Source: an uncultured Clostridia bacterium
GTDB lineage: Bacteria > Bacillota > Clostridia > Christensenellales > Borkfalkiaceae
Direction of reading: 5' to 3'
Assembly: GCA_947627575.1 (NCBI GenBank)
Contig: CANQWN010000005.1
Span: 62,001 to 126,000 of the forward strand
DNA: 64,000 nucleotides
Both the position numbers and the translations under genes were made by a program. The stretch's first letter is position 1. Every line of letters begins with the position of its first letter. Below, in pieces: positions 28,421-37,780 of the stretch. The notes under the pieces were generated by a model. The model searched no databases, was not told the DNA's origin, and saw only the letters and a list, made by a program, of their open reading frames with translations.

Positions 28421-29491
28421 ATGAAAAAATATATTGTCGCACTGCTGTCCGTTATGGGCGCCGCCTTGCTTTCGGCGGGGCTTGCGGCGTGCGCAAAAAA
28501 GGAAGAACAGCATAATTGGGATACCGAATGGAAACACAATGCCGAGGGACATTGGCATATCTGCCTTAACGACGGCTGTTACGAGAGGGGAGATTTAACC
28601 GCGCACGATTGGAAACTTACCGAGGATATTTCCACGCCGCCTACCTGTTACGAAAAGGGCGAGGGCGTTTACGCCTGCACCGTCTGCGGCGAAAAGAAGA
28701 CGGACGAAATTCCGCCCACGGAAGAACACGATTTTGCAAGTTCGGCGTGGAAGACGGACGATCCCGACGTACACTACCGCAAGTGCGCCACGCCCGGCTG
28801 TCAGGCGGTGGAAAGGGAAGCGCACGTTGCGGGCGAATCGCAGTTGGTTTTGGGCGCGCAACCTTACAGAAACGGCAGAAGGGAAACGCGCTGTACAATA
28901 TGCGACGGTTTGCTTCGCACCGAAGTGGTGCCGGCTTCGCAGGTTCCGCTGTCCTTTACGGTGGATATACAAAAGCGTAGCGGCGGCAAGTGGAAAAGTT
29001 CGGATATTCAACCCGTAGTTGTGTGGGATGACGAACCTATCAAGGACGGGGATATATGGGTTACCCGCGGCAGAACAAAGCTGGTAAAAAGCGACAGCGG
29101 CAACATTGATTACGGCTATGTATACACCTATCCCAAGGGACGTACCGAAAGGGGTTCTTTGGTGGACGTGTTCGATTATAACGACAGCGCAGAAGCGGGC
29201 GTAGAGAGGGAACTTGTAGACCCCGTTACGGGCGCCACCGAAAAGCTGAATATGAACAACACGTCAAAGGTGACGGGCTACGGCGGCTACCTCACAATGT
29301 GGGAAAGAGGGAACTTTATAATCAGGTTCACCTTCTTCGCCGCAACGGACGAAGTTTCGAGGATGGAGCTGGAAATAGAGTGCGTAAGTTATAACGAATG
29401 GAGCGCCGCCCCCAACCCCGCGGGCGCGGCAAGCGCGGCAAGCCTGCCCGTTGCGGTTTTGCCCGAACATATCAAAAAACAAAAAACATAA
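28421..29491 (+). CDS. Lipoprotein with Cys-pair repeats, first gene of the MoxR/VWA operon
   Basis: A 356-residue protein. The ATG at 28421 is chosen because GAGG lies 5 bases upstream and a signal peptide begins there; lipobox LAAC has Cys24. Residues about 30-165 carry repeated HxW and CxxC units (CLNDGCY, ACTVCGE, CATPGC, CTICDG), a pattern common in secreted proteins of gut Clostridia. Whether it binds metal is unknown. The C-terminal 190 residues are beta-rich. It is followed 12 bases later by a membrane protein and six genes in all, so it probably forms the outside part of the system. Confidence 0.8.
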   Translation: MKKYIVALLSVMGAALLSAGLAACAKKEEQHNWDTEWKHNAEGHWHICLNDGCYERGDLTAHDWKLTEDISTPPTCYEKGEGVYACTVCGEKKTDEIPPTEEHDFASSAWKTDDPDVHYRKCATPGCQAVEREAHVAGESQLVLGAQPYRNGRRETRCTICDGLLRTEVVPASQVPLSFTVDIQKRSGGKWKSSDIQPVVVWDDEPIKDGDIWVTRGRTKLVKSDSGNIDYGYVYTYPKGRTERGSLVDVFDYNDSAEAGVERELVDPVTGATEKLNMNNTSKVTGYGGYLTMWERGNFIIRFTFFAATDEVSRMELEIECVSYNEWSAAPNPAGAASAASLPVAVLPEHIKKQKT

Positions 29492-29503
29492 TCCGAGGCG
29501 GAT

Positions 29504-31030
29504 ATGGGCGAAAATTTCAAAAAATTAAAGCGCAGATATATTTATGCGGCAATAATCAAATCGGTTGTCTGCGGCGTGGCTTTCGGGCTGTTCGCCATGG
29601 GCGCGGTTATGCTTGCCCTTAAACTTTCCGCGCGGGAAGCGCAGACCTATCTGTACGTCCTTACAGCCGTCGGCGGCGCAATACTGTGCGGCGGCGTGTG
29701 CTTCGCGTTCTTCAAGCCGTCGGATAAAGCGGTGGCGCGCAGTCTGGACGAAAGGTACGCTTTGGGCGAACGCGCGCAGACGGCGTTGCAATATTCCGGC
29801 AAGGACGGGGTAATTGTGGAAATACAGCGCGCGGACGCGGAAACGCGACTTTCGGCGTTGCCCTCGCCCTCCGGCGCGGCGGCGGCAAAACTTTGGTTTT
29901 TGCAGGCGTGGAAGTTTATACTTGTACTTCTTATCGGCGCGGGACTGCTTATAGCGGCGTTTATTACGCCCGCCAAGGCTTCCGTATACGACCCCAAGTT
30001 TTCCGTTTCGGAATATCAGGTTATCGCCGTAAGGGAACTTATTGACGACGTTTCGGATAGCGACCTTGCCGAAAGCGTAAAACAATCCGCGGTGGAAAGG
30101 TTGCAAAAACTTCTCGACGATTTGTACGCGGCGGAAACGCAAAGCGCAATGGTGCGCGCCGTAAGCGGCGCAATAGAGGACGTGAAGGAGGGGATAAGTT
30201 CTCCCCTTTCGTACAGGGCTGTTTCCACGGCTTTGGGCACGGCGGGGCTTACTTACCTCGTGCGCGTGGTAAGGTACAGCGTACTCGTCTATCAAAATTA
30301 CACGTTCGATTCGTACGACGTGGTTAAAAATTTCGGCAGGGAAAAGATAAACCTCGTAATTTCCGCGGCGGTTGGGCAATTTGAAAGGTATCACACCTCG
30401 CTTGCCGCCGACGAGGACGAAAGCGAGGCGGAAAAATGTCTTGCCGCGGCAAATACGATAAGCGGCGCGCTGGTAATTTCCGCCGTGGACGAAAGCGACG
30501 CGCTTGTAACCGCGTTCAGGGCTTTCGCCGCGGATATATCAGATTATTCCGGCGAAGCGGGCGGCTTGAACGAGGATGAAGCGCATTCCGCCCTGCAAAG
30601 GATATTCGACGTTGCCGAAACGTCCGTATCGGAAGCGATTGCCGCGCAGGCGTACTCGCTTGCCGTCGCGCGGTATGCCGAGGTTAAGCTGTGCAACACC
30701 TTCGGGCTGGAAATTTCGCCGTACGACCCCACCGACGGGTTCAGCGACGGATTTACCGGTTTGGGCGGCGATTCGGACGACCCTGCCGACGATTCCGACC
30801 CGGATGAAACCCAATCTGGCGGCTACGGCACGGGCGACACCGTGTACGGCAGCGACGATTTGATTTACGACCCCGATACGGGCGATTACGTCACGTACGG
30901 GCAACTTCTGGACAGGTACTACGCGGCTATGCAGGAATATCTCCGCGGCGGTACGCTAACGCCCGAACAGGAAGCTACTGTCAGGGCATACTTTGCGACA
31001 CTTTACAGCGGCTTTGACGCTGAAAATTGA
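29504..31030 (+). CDS. Membrane protein of the MoxR/VWA operon
   Basis: A 508-residue protein of no recognised family. Hydrophobic segments lie at about residues 13-38, 45-66 and 125-148. A long, mostly helical region follows (about 150-420), probably outside the cytoplasm or folded against the membrane. Then comes an acidic Asp/Gly-rich linker and a C-terminal segment with YDPDTGDYVTYGQLLDRYY. The start follows CGAGGCGGAT. The gene is only 10 bases from the MoxR gene, so the product is likely a partner of the ATPase machine. It occupies the place that other uncharacterised membrane subunits take in MoxR operons. Confidence 0.75.
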   Translation: MGENFKKLKRRYIYAAIIKSVVCGVAFGLFAMGAVMLALKLSAREAQTYLYVLTAVGGAILCGGVCFAFFKPSDKAVARSLDERYALGERAQTALQYSGKDGVIVEIQRADAETRLSALPSPSGAAAAKLWFLQAWKFILVLLIGAGLLIAAFITPAKASVYDPKFSVSEYQVIAVRELIDDVSDSDLAESVKQSAVERLQKLLDDLYAAETQSAMVRAVSGAIEDVKEGISSPLSYRAVSTALGTAGLTYLVRVVRYSVLVYQNYTFDSYDVVKNFGREKINLVISAAVGQFERYHTSLAADEDESEAEKCLAAANTISGALVISAVDESDALVTAFRAFAADISDYSGEAGGLNEDEAHSALQRIFDVAETSVSEAIAAQAYSLAVARYAEVKLCNTFGLEISPYDPTDGFSDGFTGLGGDSDDPADDSDPDETQSGGYGTGDTVYGSDDLIYDPDTGDYVTYGQLLDRYYAAMQEYLRGGTLTPEQEATVRAYFATLYSGFDAEN

Positions 31031-31040
31031 GGATATTTAT

Positions 31041-32237
31041 ATGAAAAAATTTAAAAAATCGAAGAAGAACAACGAAGCGGTGGAAAGCGAGGTTTTAAAC
31101 CCCGCCGAAGAAGCCGCACAGCCCGAACAGGCGGAAGCCGCAGAGGAAGCAGTGCAGGCGGAGCAGACTGAAACCGCCGCCGAAGCCGTTGCGGAAACCG
31201 CAGAGGAAGCCGCGCAGGCGGAGCAGGCGGAAGCCTATGCGGAAGAGGAAATTCCGCAGGTGGAAACGCCGGAGCAGGTTAAGCTGTTCAGCGAAAAGGT
31301 GGAAATTATCAAGCGCGAACTTTCAAAAGATATCGTCGGCATGGGCGACATCATAGACAACGTGCTTTGCGCCATAATCGCCGGCGGCAACGTATTGCTT
31401 GAAGGCGTTCCCGGCGTAGGTAAAACGCGTTTGGTAAGATCTTTGGGCAAAACCTTGCGCCTGCCTTTCTCGCGTATACAGTTCACGCCCGACCTTATGC
31501 CTTCCGACGTTACGGGTACAAACATTATCGAGCAGGACGAAAAGGGCAAGATGAATATGACCTTCCAGCGCGGACCCATATTCGCAAACCTCGTGCTTGC
31601 GGACGAAATCAACCGCGCCACGCCCAAAACGCAGTCCGCCATGCTTGAAGTTATGCAGGAGCATAAAGTTACCGTTGCAAAACAGACCTACCGTCTGGAA
31701 GAGCCGTTCTTCGTGCTTGCAACCGAAAACCCCATCGAACAGGACGGCACTTACCCCCTGCCCGAGGCGCAGATCGACCGATTTATGTTTAAACTTATCG
31801 TCGGCTTCCCTTCCGCGGCAGAGATAGCGGACATAGTTAATATGACGCAGGTTACGATGGATGAAACGGCGGAAGCGGTTATCGACGGCGAAACCATCCT
31901 CGCCATGCGCGAGCTTGCCAAAAGCGTGCCCGTTTTCGACGGCGTGCTTAAATTTACCGTAAACCTCGTTTCCAACACCCATCCGGAGCTGGACGGCGCA
32001 ACTTCCACAGCCAAAAAGTACGTAAAGTACGGCGCTTCACCCCGTGCGGCGCAGGCGCTTATCACTTGCGCAAAGGTGCGCGCGCTTATGCACGGCAATT
32101 ACAACGTTTCGTACGAGGATATCAAGGCGCTTGCCTATCCCGTATTGAGGCACAGAATTAAATTAAACTATAACGCAATCAACGATAAACTTACGGTAGA
32201 CGACGTAATTAAACAGCTTATAAGCGAAACAAAATAA
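31041..32237 (+). CDS. MoxR-family AAA+ ATPase
   Basis: A 398-residue cytoplasmic ATPase. The ATG at 31041 follows TTGAGGAT. Residues about 20-70 are a Glu/Ala/Gln low-complexity extension not usual in the family. The AAA+ core has Walker A GVPGVGKT (122-129), Walker B LVLADEINR (Asp188-Glu189), the MoxR motif FQRGPIFANL, and sensor region ATENPIEQDGTYPLPEAQIDRF. MoxR proteins act as chaperones that remodel or activate VWA-domain partners. The DUF58 and VWA genes next door are the expected partners. The N-terminal acidic arm could act in recruitment, which is inference. Confidence 0.95.
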   Translation: MKKFKKSKKNNEAVESEVLNPAEEAAQPEQAEAAEEAVQAEQTETAAEAVAETAEEAAQAEQAEAYAEEEIPQVETPEQVKLFSEKVEIIKRELSKDIVGMGDIIDNVLCAIIAGGNVLLEGVPGVGKTRLVRSLGKTLRLPFSRIQFTPDLMPSDVTGTNIIEQDEKGKMNMTFQRGPIFANLVLADEINRATPKTQSAMLEVMQEHKVTVAKQTYRLEEPFFVLATENPIEQDGTYPLPEAQIDRFMFKLIVGFPSAAEIADIVNMTQVTMDETAEAVIDGETILAMRELAKSVPVFDGVLKFTVNLVSNTHPELDGATSTAKKYVKYGASPRAAQALITCAKVRALMHGNYNVSYEDIKALAYPVLRHRIKLNYNAINDKLTVDDVIKQLISETK

Positions 32238-32245
32238 TTTAAAAT

Positions 32246-33130
32246 ATGAGTTCATTGGTGGTAAACGAAGAGCTTCTTGAACAGATAGAACTGTTACAGA
32301 CCCTTCTTAAAAATTGCGTGGCGGGCGCGTTCGGCGGCAGTCATCAAAGCAAAACTTTCGGTTCCAGCTGCGATTTTGCCGATTACCGCGATTATATGGC
32401 GGGCGACGATATTACCAAAATCGATTGGAACGCTTTTGCGCGCTTTGAAAAATTATATCTTAAATTATATCTTGACGAGCGGCAAGTCCGCACGCGGATT
32501 TATATCGACGCAAGCCGTTCAATGGCTTACGGCAAAAGCAACAAGCATGTGCAGGCGATAAAGATAGCCGCCGCCATAGCTTATATTTCCGTGTGCGAAA
32601 TGGACAGAGTTTCGGTATACGCCGTCCACGGCGACCATACGGAAGAAATTATTTCCAATATGCTGGGCAAAGAGGATTTCTATAACAACATAAACAAGCT
32701 GAACGATATCCGGTTTGACGGCGAAAGCAACATTTCGGAGGCGATACTGCCCTCCGCGGTGGGCTACGGCGACGGACTTTCGGTTATAATTTCGGATTTT
32801 TTAACCGACAACGACCTTACGCCTGCTATCGATCATCTTGCAAGTAAAAAAAAGGATATACTTTGTATTCAGGTTCTTTCCAAATCCGAACTTTCACCCA
32901 AAGTGCGCGGTAAAATGCACTTTTACGACAGTGAAAACGCGGACCTTGTGTACAGGAAGAACATCAACAGGGAAATTATAAACGCCTACAAACGCGCGCT
33001 GGAATACGCCACGGGCAGCATAAGCGATTTATGCCATTCCCGCGGGGGCAGTTACGCGCTGGTTTCGGATACGGAAACTTTAAACGGAATATTTTTAGAC
33101 AAGTTGCTTACGGCGGGGGTATTTAAATGA
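32246..33130 (+). CDS. DUF58 (VWA-like) protein, MoxR partner
   Basis: A 294-residue cytoplasmic protein. The DUF58 signature region is DFADYRDYMAGDDITKIDWN (about residues 43-62). A VWA-type fold follows with the metal site DASRS (88-92). It starts 8 bases after the MoxR stop without a clear ribosome site, so translation may be coupled. The stop overlaps the next start by 4 bases. DUF58 proteins nearly always accompany MoxR ATPases and are thought to be the proteins they act on. Confidence 0.92.
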   Translation: MSSLVVNEELLEQIELLQTLLKNCVAGAFGGSHQSKTFGSSCDFADYRDYMAGDDITKIDWNAFARFEKLYLKLYLDERQVRTRIYIDASRSMAYGKSNKHVQAIKIAAAIAYISVCEMDRVSVYAVHGDHTEEIISNMLGKEDFYNNINKLNDIRFDGESNISEAILPSAVGYGDGLSVIISDFLTDNDLTPAIDHLASKKKDILCIQVLSKSELSPKVRGKMHFYDSENADLVYRKNINREIINAYKRALEYATGSISDLCHSRGGSYALVSDTETLNGIFLDKLLTAGVFK

Positions 33131-35025
33131 CGCTTTTATATGCCCTTGGACTTCTCGGGCTTATCGGCATACCCGTGCTGATATTAATTTACATAATCAA
33201 AAACAAGTACACCGAACAGACGGTGTCCTCAACCTACCTGTGGCGTTTAAGCGAAAAGTTTTTAAAACGCCGCCTGCCCATAAACAGGCTGGTGGGTATT
33301 ATAAGCCTGATTTTGCAGATTCTGGCGGTTATACTTGTTTCAATCCTTATTGCGCACCCCGTGATTATCCTGCACGATTCGGCGTACGCTTATTGTTATG
33401 TGCTGGACGGTTCCGGCAGTATGAACATTGCCCAAAACGGCGAAACGCGCTTTGAAGCGGGCAAACGCGCCATAAAAAATATGATAGAGGACGCCGCCGA
33501 CGGCAGCACTTACACGCTTATCTATGCCGGCAACACTTCCGAAACTATTTTCAAGGACATAACCGACAAGGACAGGGCGATAAGCACGCTTGAATCTTTG
33601 GACGTAACCTACATTTCGCCCGAAATCGTCCCCCTTCTCGACGTCACGCAGGAATATTTCGACGGCAACAATTACGCGCATATATACTACGTTACCGATA
33701 AAAATTACGAAAAAATAAAGAACGTGGAAATAGTGAACGTTGCCGAAGGCGCGCCCGTAGCGGAAAATTACGCTGTCACGGGCGTAGAGTACGAATTTTC
33801 AGGCACGGAACTTACGGTTACGGGCAAGATAATTTCCTACCACAGCGAAGATACCGTAAACGTGCGGCTTTCGATGGGCAGGAATATCGCAGGCAGGCAA
33901 ATTTTCAGGACAACCGAAGACAAAGAGGTGGAAGTTCCCGCCGCCGGCGAAGAAGCGTACGGCGAGGCGGAGTTTTCGTTCGTGACGTCGGCTACCGATT
34001 TCCAATCGTTCAAGGTGGAACTTACGGGCGACGACGATTTGCCGCTTGACGACGAAATTATAATAAACAACGTAAAGTACGAAAATATAGCGCAAACTCT
34101 TATAGTAAGCGACGGCGAATTTTTTATCACGGCGCCTATGGCTGCCGCGGGTAACACCAACTATACGGTGGTTACCTCGGAGGAATACGCCGAAAATCCC
34201 GCCGAAGGTTACGGATTATATGTGTTCGACACATATGTTCCCGCGGAATTGCCCTCGGACGGCGCGGTTTGGTTTATAAACCCGCAAGGTTCGGTAAAGG
34301 GTTCCAACTTTGCCTATCAGGGCGTGGGCACCGCGCGCGAATCGGCAAAGTATTCCACCACAACTTCGCTTGCGGAAAAACTTGCTTCGGGCACGTCCGG
34401 CAGGGATTTTGAAATTTACCGCTATTCCAAATGCAGTTTAAGCGGCGGCGGTAAATTCACCACCATAGCCAGATGCGACAACAATCCCGTCATTTTCGCC
34501 GGCAGCAATATGTACGGCAACCGCGAGGTTGTGTTCGCGTTCTCCTTGCACGATTCCGCGCCGTTCACCCTTTCGGCGGACTGCGCCGTGCTGTTTTCCA
34601 ATTTCATAAACTATTCATTCCCTTCCGTGATTGAAAATACCGCGTATTACTGCGGCGAGCAGTTGCAGGTAAACGTGGTTGCCGGTTGCGAAACCCTGCG
34701 GGTGATAACCCCAGCGGGCACGGAAGTGTTCCTCGATGCGTCTTCCACGGTAAGCGAATATCAGCTTCCCGAAGTGGGCGCATATAAAATCATAATGACG
34801 TTTGAAAACGGCACGGAACAGCGTACGTTCAACATCTTCGCGTCCCTGCCGGAAGAAGAGCGCGTTCCCTACGTAACCGATTACGACTTTACCATAAGCG
34901 GCATTGCGCTTGACGGCAAATTCGACGGCGTTTACGATAACTTACTTATAATCTTTATTCTGCTTGCCGTGATAGCGGTGGCGGACTACGGGGTGTATTG
35001 TTATGAGCAGTATCAACTTCGATAA
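33127..35025 (+). CDS. BatA-like membrane protein with VWA domain
   Basis: A 632-residue protein. Residues 1-25 and 52-80 are membrane helices in the arrangement of BatA N-termini, with TYLWRLSEKFLKRRLP between them. A VWA domain begins at about residue 88 with an intact metal site DGSGS (94-98). Residues 270-600 are beta-rich and probably extracytoplasmic, and a C-terminal helix (about 610-628) returns to the membrane. The ATG overlaps the DUF58 stop by 4 bases. Bat-type proteins were first described as Bacteroides aerotolerance factors, but the role here is unknown. Confidence 0.9.
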   Translation: MTLLYALGLLGLIGIPVLILIYIIKNKYTEQTVSSTYLWRLSEKFLKRRLPINRLVGIISLILQILAVILVSILIAHPVIILHDSAYAYCYVLDGSGSMNIAQNGETRFEAGKRAIKNMIEDAADGSTYTLIYAGNTSETIFKDITDKDRAISTLESLDVTYISPEIVPLLDVTQEYFDGNNYAHIYYVTDKNYEKIKNVEIVNVAEGAPVAENYAVTGVEYEFSGTELTVTGKIISYHSEDTVNVRLSMGRNIAGRQIFRTTEDKEVEVPAAGEEAYGEAEFSFVTSATDFQSFKVELTGDDDLPLDDEIIINNVKYENIAQTLIVSDGEFFITAPMAAAGNTNYTVVTSEEYAENPAEGYGLYVFDTYVPAELPSDGAVWFINPQGSVKGSNFAYQGVGTARESAKYSTTTSLAEKLASGTSGRDFEIYRYSKCSLSGGGKFTTIARCDNNPVIFAGSNMYGNREVVFAFSLHDSAPFTLSADCAVLFSNFINYSFPSVIENTAYYCGEQLQVNVVAGCETLRVITPAGTEVFLDASSTVSEYQLPEVGAYKIIMTFENGTEQRTFNIFASLPEEERVPYVTDYDFTISGIALDGKFDGVYDNLLIIFILLAVIAVADYGVYCYEQYQLR

Positions 35026-37780
35026 CGTCTATCTGTTGTTTATAGCGATACCGCTTGTAGTGCTGTTCGTAGTTCCGTTCGCGCTTGCGGTTCGCAAGGA
35101 TAACGCCAACGGGCACAACATAACCTCTTTGGTTTTGCACGTGCTTATGGCGGTGATAATCGCGTTTGCGGCGGCGGGCACCTCGATAAACACGGTGCTT
35201 ACCGAAACAAACGTGTTTGTTGTGGCGGACGTATCCTATTCCGCCGAAAAAAATCTGGATACGATAGATAGCTATATAAAAAATCTGGATCTTCCCCGCA
35301 ACTGCAAGTTGGGGTTGGTATGCTTCGGCAAAGACGCGCAGATAGTTTCCAACATGGGCGATCCCAAAAAGGTTAAAAGCGTAAAGCAAGCCACCGTGGA
35401 CGACAGCGAAACAAACATTGCCGAGGCTTTGGAATACACGGGCGAACTTTTCAAGGGCGACGCGATAAAGCGCATAGTGCTTATCACCGACGGCAAACAG
35501 ACCGATTCGCGCGACGATTACGCCATAACCCGCGCCGTGGACGGGCTGGAATCCAAAAAGATAAAGGTTGACGCCATATATCTTGACGACAATATTTCTT
35601 CCGACGCCCGCGAGGTGCAGATTTCCTCCGTGGAATACACAAAAAGCTCGTTTATAGGGCGCGAGGAAGTTGCCAACGTCAGCATAGACAGCACTTTCGC
35701 CACGCAGGCGATAGTTGAACTTAAAAGCGGAGACGAAATTTTAAGGCAGAGATCGGTTTCCGTACTCGAAGGTTCAAACAACGTAAGTTTCGACCTCGAT
35801 ACTTCCGTTGCGGGCGAATACGATTACGAGGTGACCATAAACGCCGAAGGGGACGAAAGCGACTACAACAACAGGTATCTCTTCACGCAGAAAGTTGTTT
35901 CCGAAATGCGAGTGCTTATTATTTCGGGCAGCTGGGGCGATACGGTAGACGCGATTGAAAAGTACGGCGAACAGGTTGAAATAGAGGCGTACGACCTCGA
36001 TACAAGCGGAGATTACAGCCGAAGCAGCAAGGTGGATTACGTAAACGCGCATGCGGATAACGAAAATCTCAATATCCACGTGTTAAGCACGCAGATACCT
36101 CTGGACCTCGAAACGCTTTCTTCGTACGATGAATATATAATTGCCGAGCTGGATATATCCAAAATATCGGGATATGAGGAATTTATAACAAATCTGCGTA
36201 CAAGCGTTCAGCTTTTCGGCAAAAGCCTGATAACGATAGGCAACCTGTATTTGCAGAACAGCGAGGACGAGGCGCTTATTCAGCTTGAGGATATGTTGCC
36301 CGTAAATTACGGCAACCGCGGCAACGACCCCAAACTGTACACGATAGTAATCGACTCGTCCCGCAGTATGGGCTGGTTATACCACCTCACCGTGGCAAAA
36401 CAGCTTGTGTTCAACCTGATGGATTTGCTTGACGAAAAGGACGAAATTTGTATAACAACGTTCTTCGGCGAAGTGCGAATGGTGCAGGCTCCCACGCCCG
36501 TAACCGCAGGCAACCGCCAAAGAATTATCGAACTTATAAACAATCTTTCCGTAACGCAGGGCACCATGATAGGCGCCGGGCTGGATATGGCGTACAAAGC
36601 CATCGAACCTTTAAATTACAGCGATAAGCAGGTTATGCTTATATCCGACGGACTTGAATACACCGACGAAAGCGACGACCCCGTCCGCATAGCAACCGAT
36701 ATGTACGAATCCGGCATAGTTACCTCCGTATTCGACGTAGGGCGTCAGGGCGACAGCTCTACGGGCGGCAATCAAAACGATACCGCTCTTGCGGCGAGGG
36801 ATTTGCTTAAAAACGTGGCAAGCGCGGGGCACGGCGAATACTACTATTCCAACAATGCCGAAAAGCTGGACGAAGTTACTTTCGGCAAGATAGCCGATAA
36901 GGCTTCCCTCACGGTGGTGGAAAAGACGGCTACGGTAACCGTAAACCGCCTTACCGACAGTGTGCTCGACGGCGTTGAAACGCTTAACTTCCCCGAAGTG
37001 GACGGCTATATGTACAGCGGCATAAAGTACAGCGCAACCAACGTGCTTACAATAAACCACAAAAAGGTTTCCGGAACTTCTTCCGTTCCGCTGTATGCGT
37101 ATTGGGATTTCGGCGAGGGCAAGGTTGCCACGTTCACCAGCAAAATCGGCGACGGTTGGCTTAAAAAATGGAAAGATTCGGGTATGGACGAACGGTTTTT
37201 CACCAACGTGTTCAATGAAAATATGCCCGACGAAAAGTTGGACGTTCCCTTCAACTACCGTATAGACAGAAACGGCACGGTAAGCACTCTCACCGTAACG
37301 CCGCCCAACTACCAGTTCGACGGGGTTGTTACGGTAAAGATAACCGACCCCGAGGGCGAAACTTACACCGAACGCCTTGTGCGCGACAGTAACTTCTTCT
37401 ATAGGGATATAGAAAGCAACCTCACGGGCAAGTATTCCCTTGAAATCACCTACGAATTTGCCGAAAAGACGTATGTCGTATCCACGTCGATGACAAATTC
37501 GTATGCGGAAGAATACAACGCGTTTTCGGCGTATTCCCCTTCGGAGCTGTACAAAGCGCTTAACGGCAGGGGCGAGGTAAGCCTCGACGGAAAACTTTCC
37601 GTGGAAAACGACGAAAGCGAAATAGCGATGTACAAACGGGAACTTGCGGTGCCTCTTCTCATAACGGTTGCGGCGCTGTACGTGATAGATATAATCATAC
37701 GTAAACTTAAATGGGAGGATATAAAAAGTTTCTTTGGTTTTGGCGGAAAATCCAAAAAGAAGGGGGATAAAAAATCGTGA
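35003..37780 (+). CDS. Membrane protein with two VWA domains
   Basis: A 925-residue protein starting within the preceding gene (23-base overlap). Helices at about 9-30 and 42-62 lead into a VWA domain with metal site DVSYS (76-80). A middle region resembles the glutamine-amidotransferase-like fold found in related VWA membrane proteins, but I cannot confirm it. A second VWA domain starts near residue 445 with DSSRS. A C-terminal helix near 875-890 is followed by a basic, Lys-rich tail. Two MIDAS-type sites in one chain suggest paired protein ligands. It is the largest member of the MoxR/VWA operon. Confidence 0.88.
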   Translation: MSSINFDNVYLLFIAIPLVVLFVVPFALAVRKDNANGHNITSLVLHVLMAVIIAFAAAGTSINTVLTETNVFVVADVSYSAEKNLDTIDSYIKNLDLPRNCKLGLVCFGKDAQIVSNMGDPKKVKSVKQATVDDSETNIAEALEYTGELFKGDAIKRIVLITDGKQTDSRDDYAITRAVDGLESKKIKVDAIYLDDNISSDAREVQISSVEYTKSSFIGREEVANVSIDSTFATQAIVELKSGDEILRQRSVSVLEGSNNVSFDLDTSVAGEYDYEVTINAEGDESDYNNRYLFTQKVVSEMRVLIISGSWGDTVDAIEKYGEQVEIEAYDLDTSGDYSRSSKVDYVNAHADNENLNIHVLSTQIPLDLETLSSYDEYIIAELDISKISGYEEFITNLRTSVQLFGKSLITIGNLYLQNSEDEALIQLEDMLPVNYGNRGNDPKLYTIVIDSSRSMGWLYHLTVAKQLVFNLMDLLDEKDEICITTFFGEVRMVQAPTPVTAGNRQRIIELINNLSVTQGTMIGAGLDMAYKAIEPLNYSDKQVMLISDGLEYTDESDDPVRIATDMYESGIVTSVFDVGRQGDSSTGGNQNDTALAARDLLKNVASAGHGEYYYSNNAEKLDEVTFGKIADKASLTVVEKTATVTVNRLTDSVLDGVETLNFPEVDGYMYSGIKYSATNVLTINHKKVSGTSSVPLYAYWDFGEGKVATFTSKIGDGWLKKWKDSGMDERFFTNVFNENMPDEKLDVPFNYRIDRNGTVSTLTVTPPNYQFDGVVTVKITDPEGETYTERLVRDSNFFYRDIESNLTGKYSLEITYEFAEKTYVVSTSMTNSYAEEYNAFSAYSPSELYKALNGRGEVSLDGKLSVENDESEIAMYKRELAVPLLITVAALYVIDIIIRKLKWEDIKSFFGFGGKSKKKGDKKS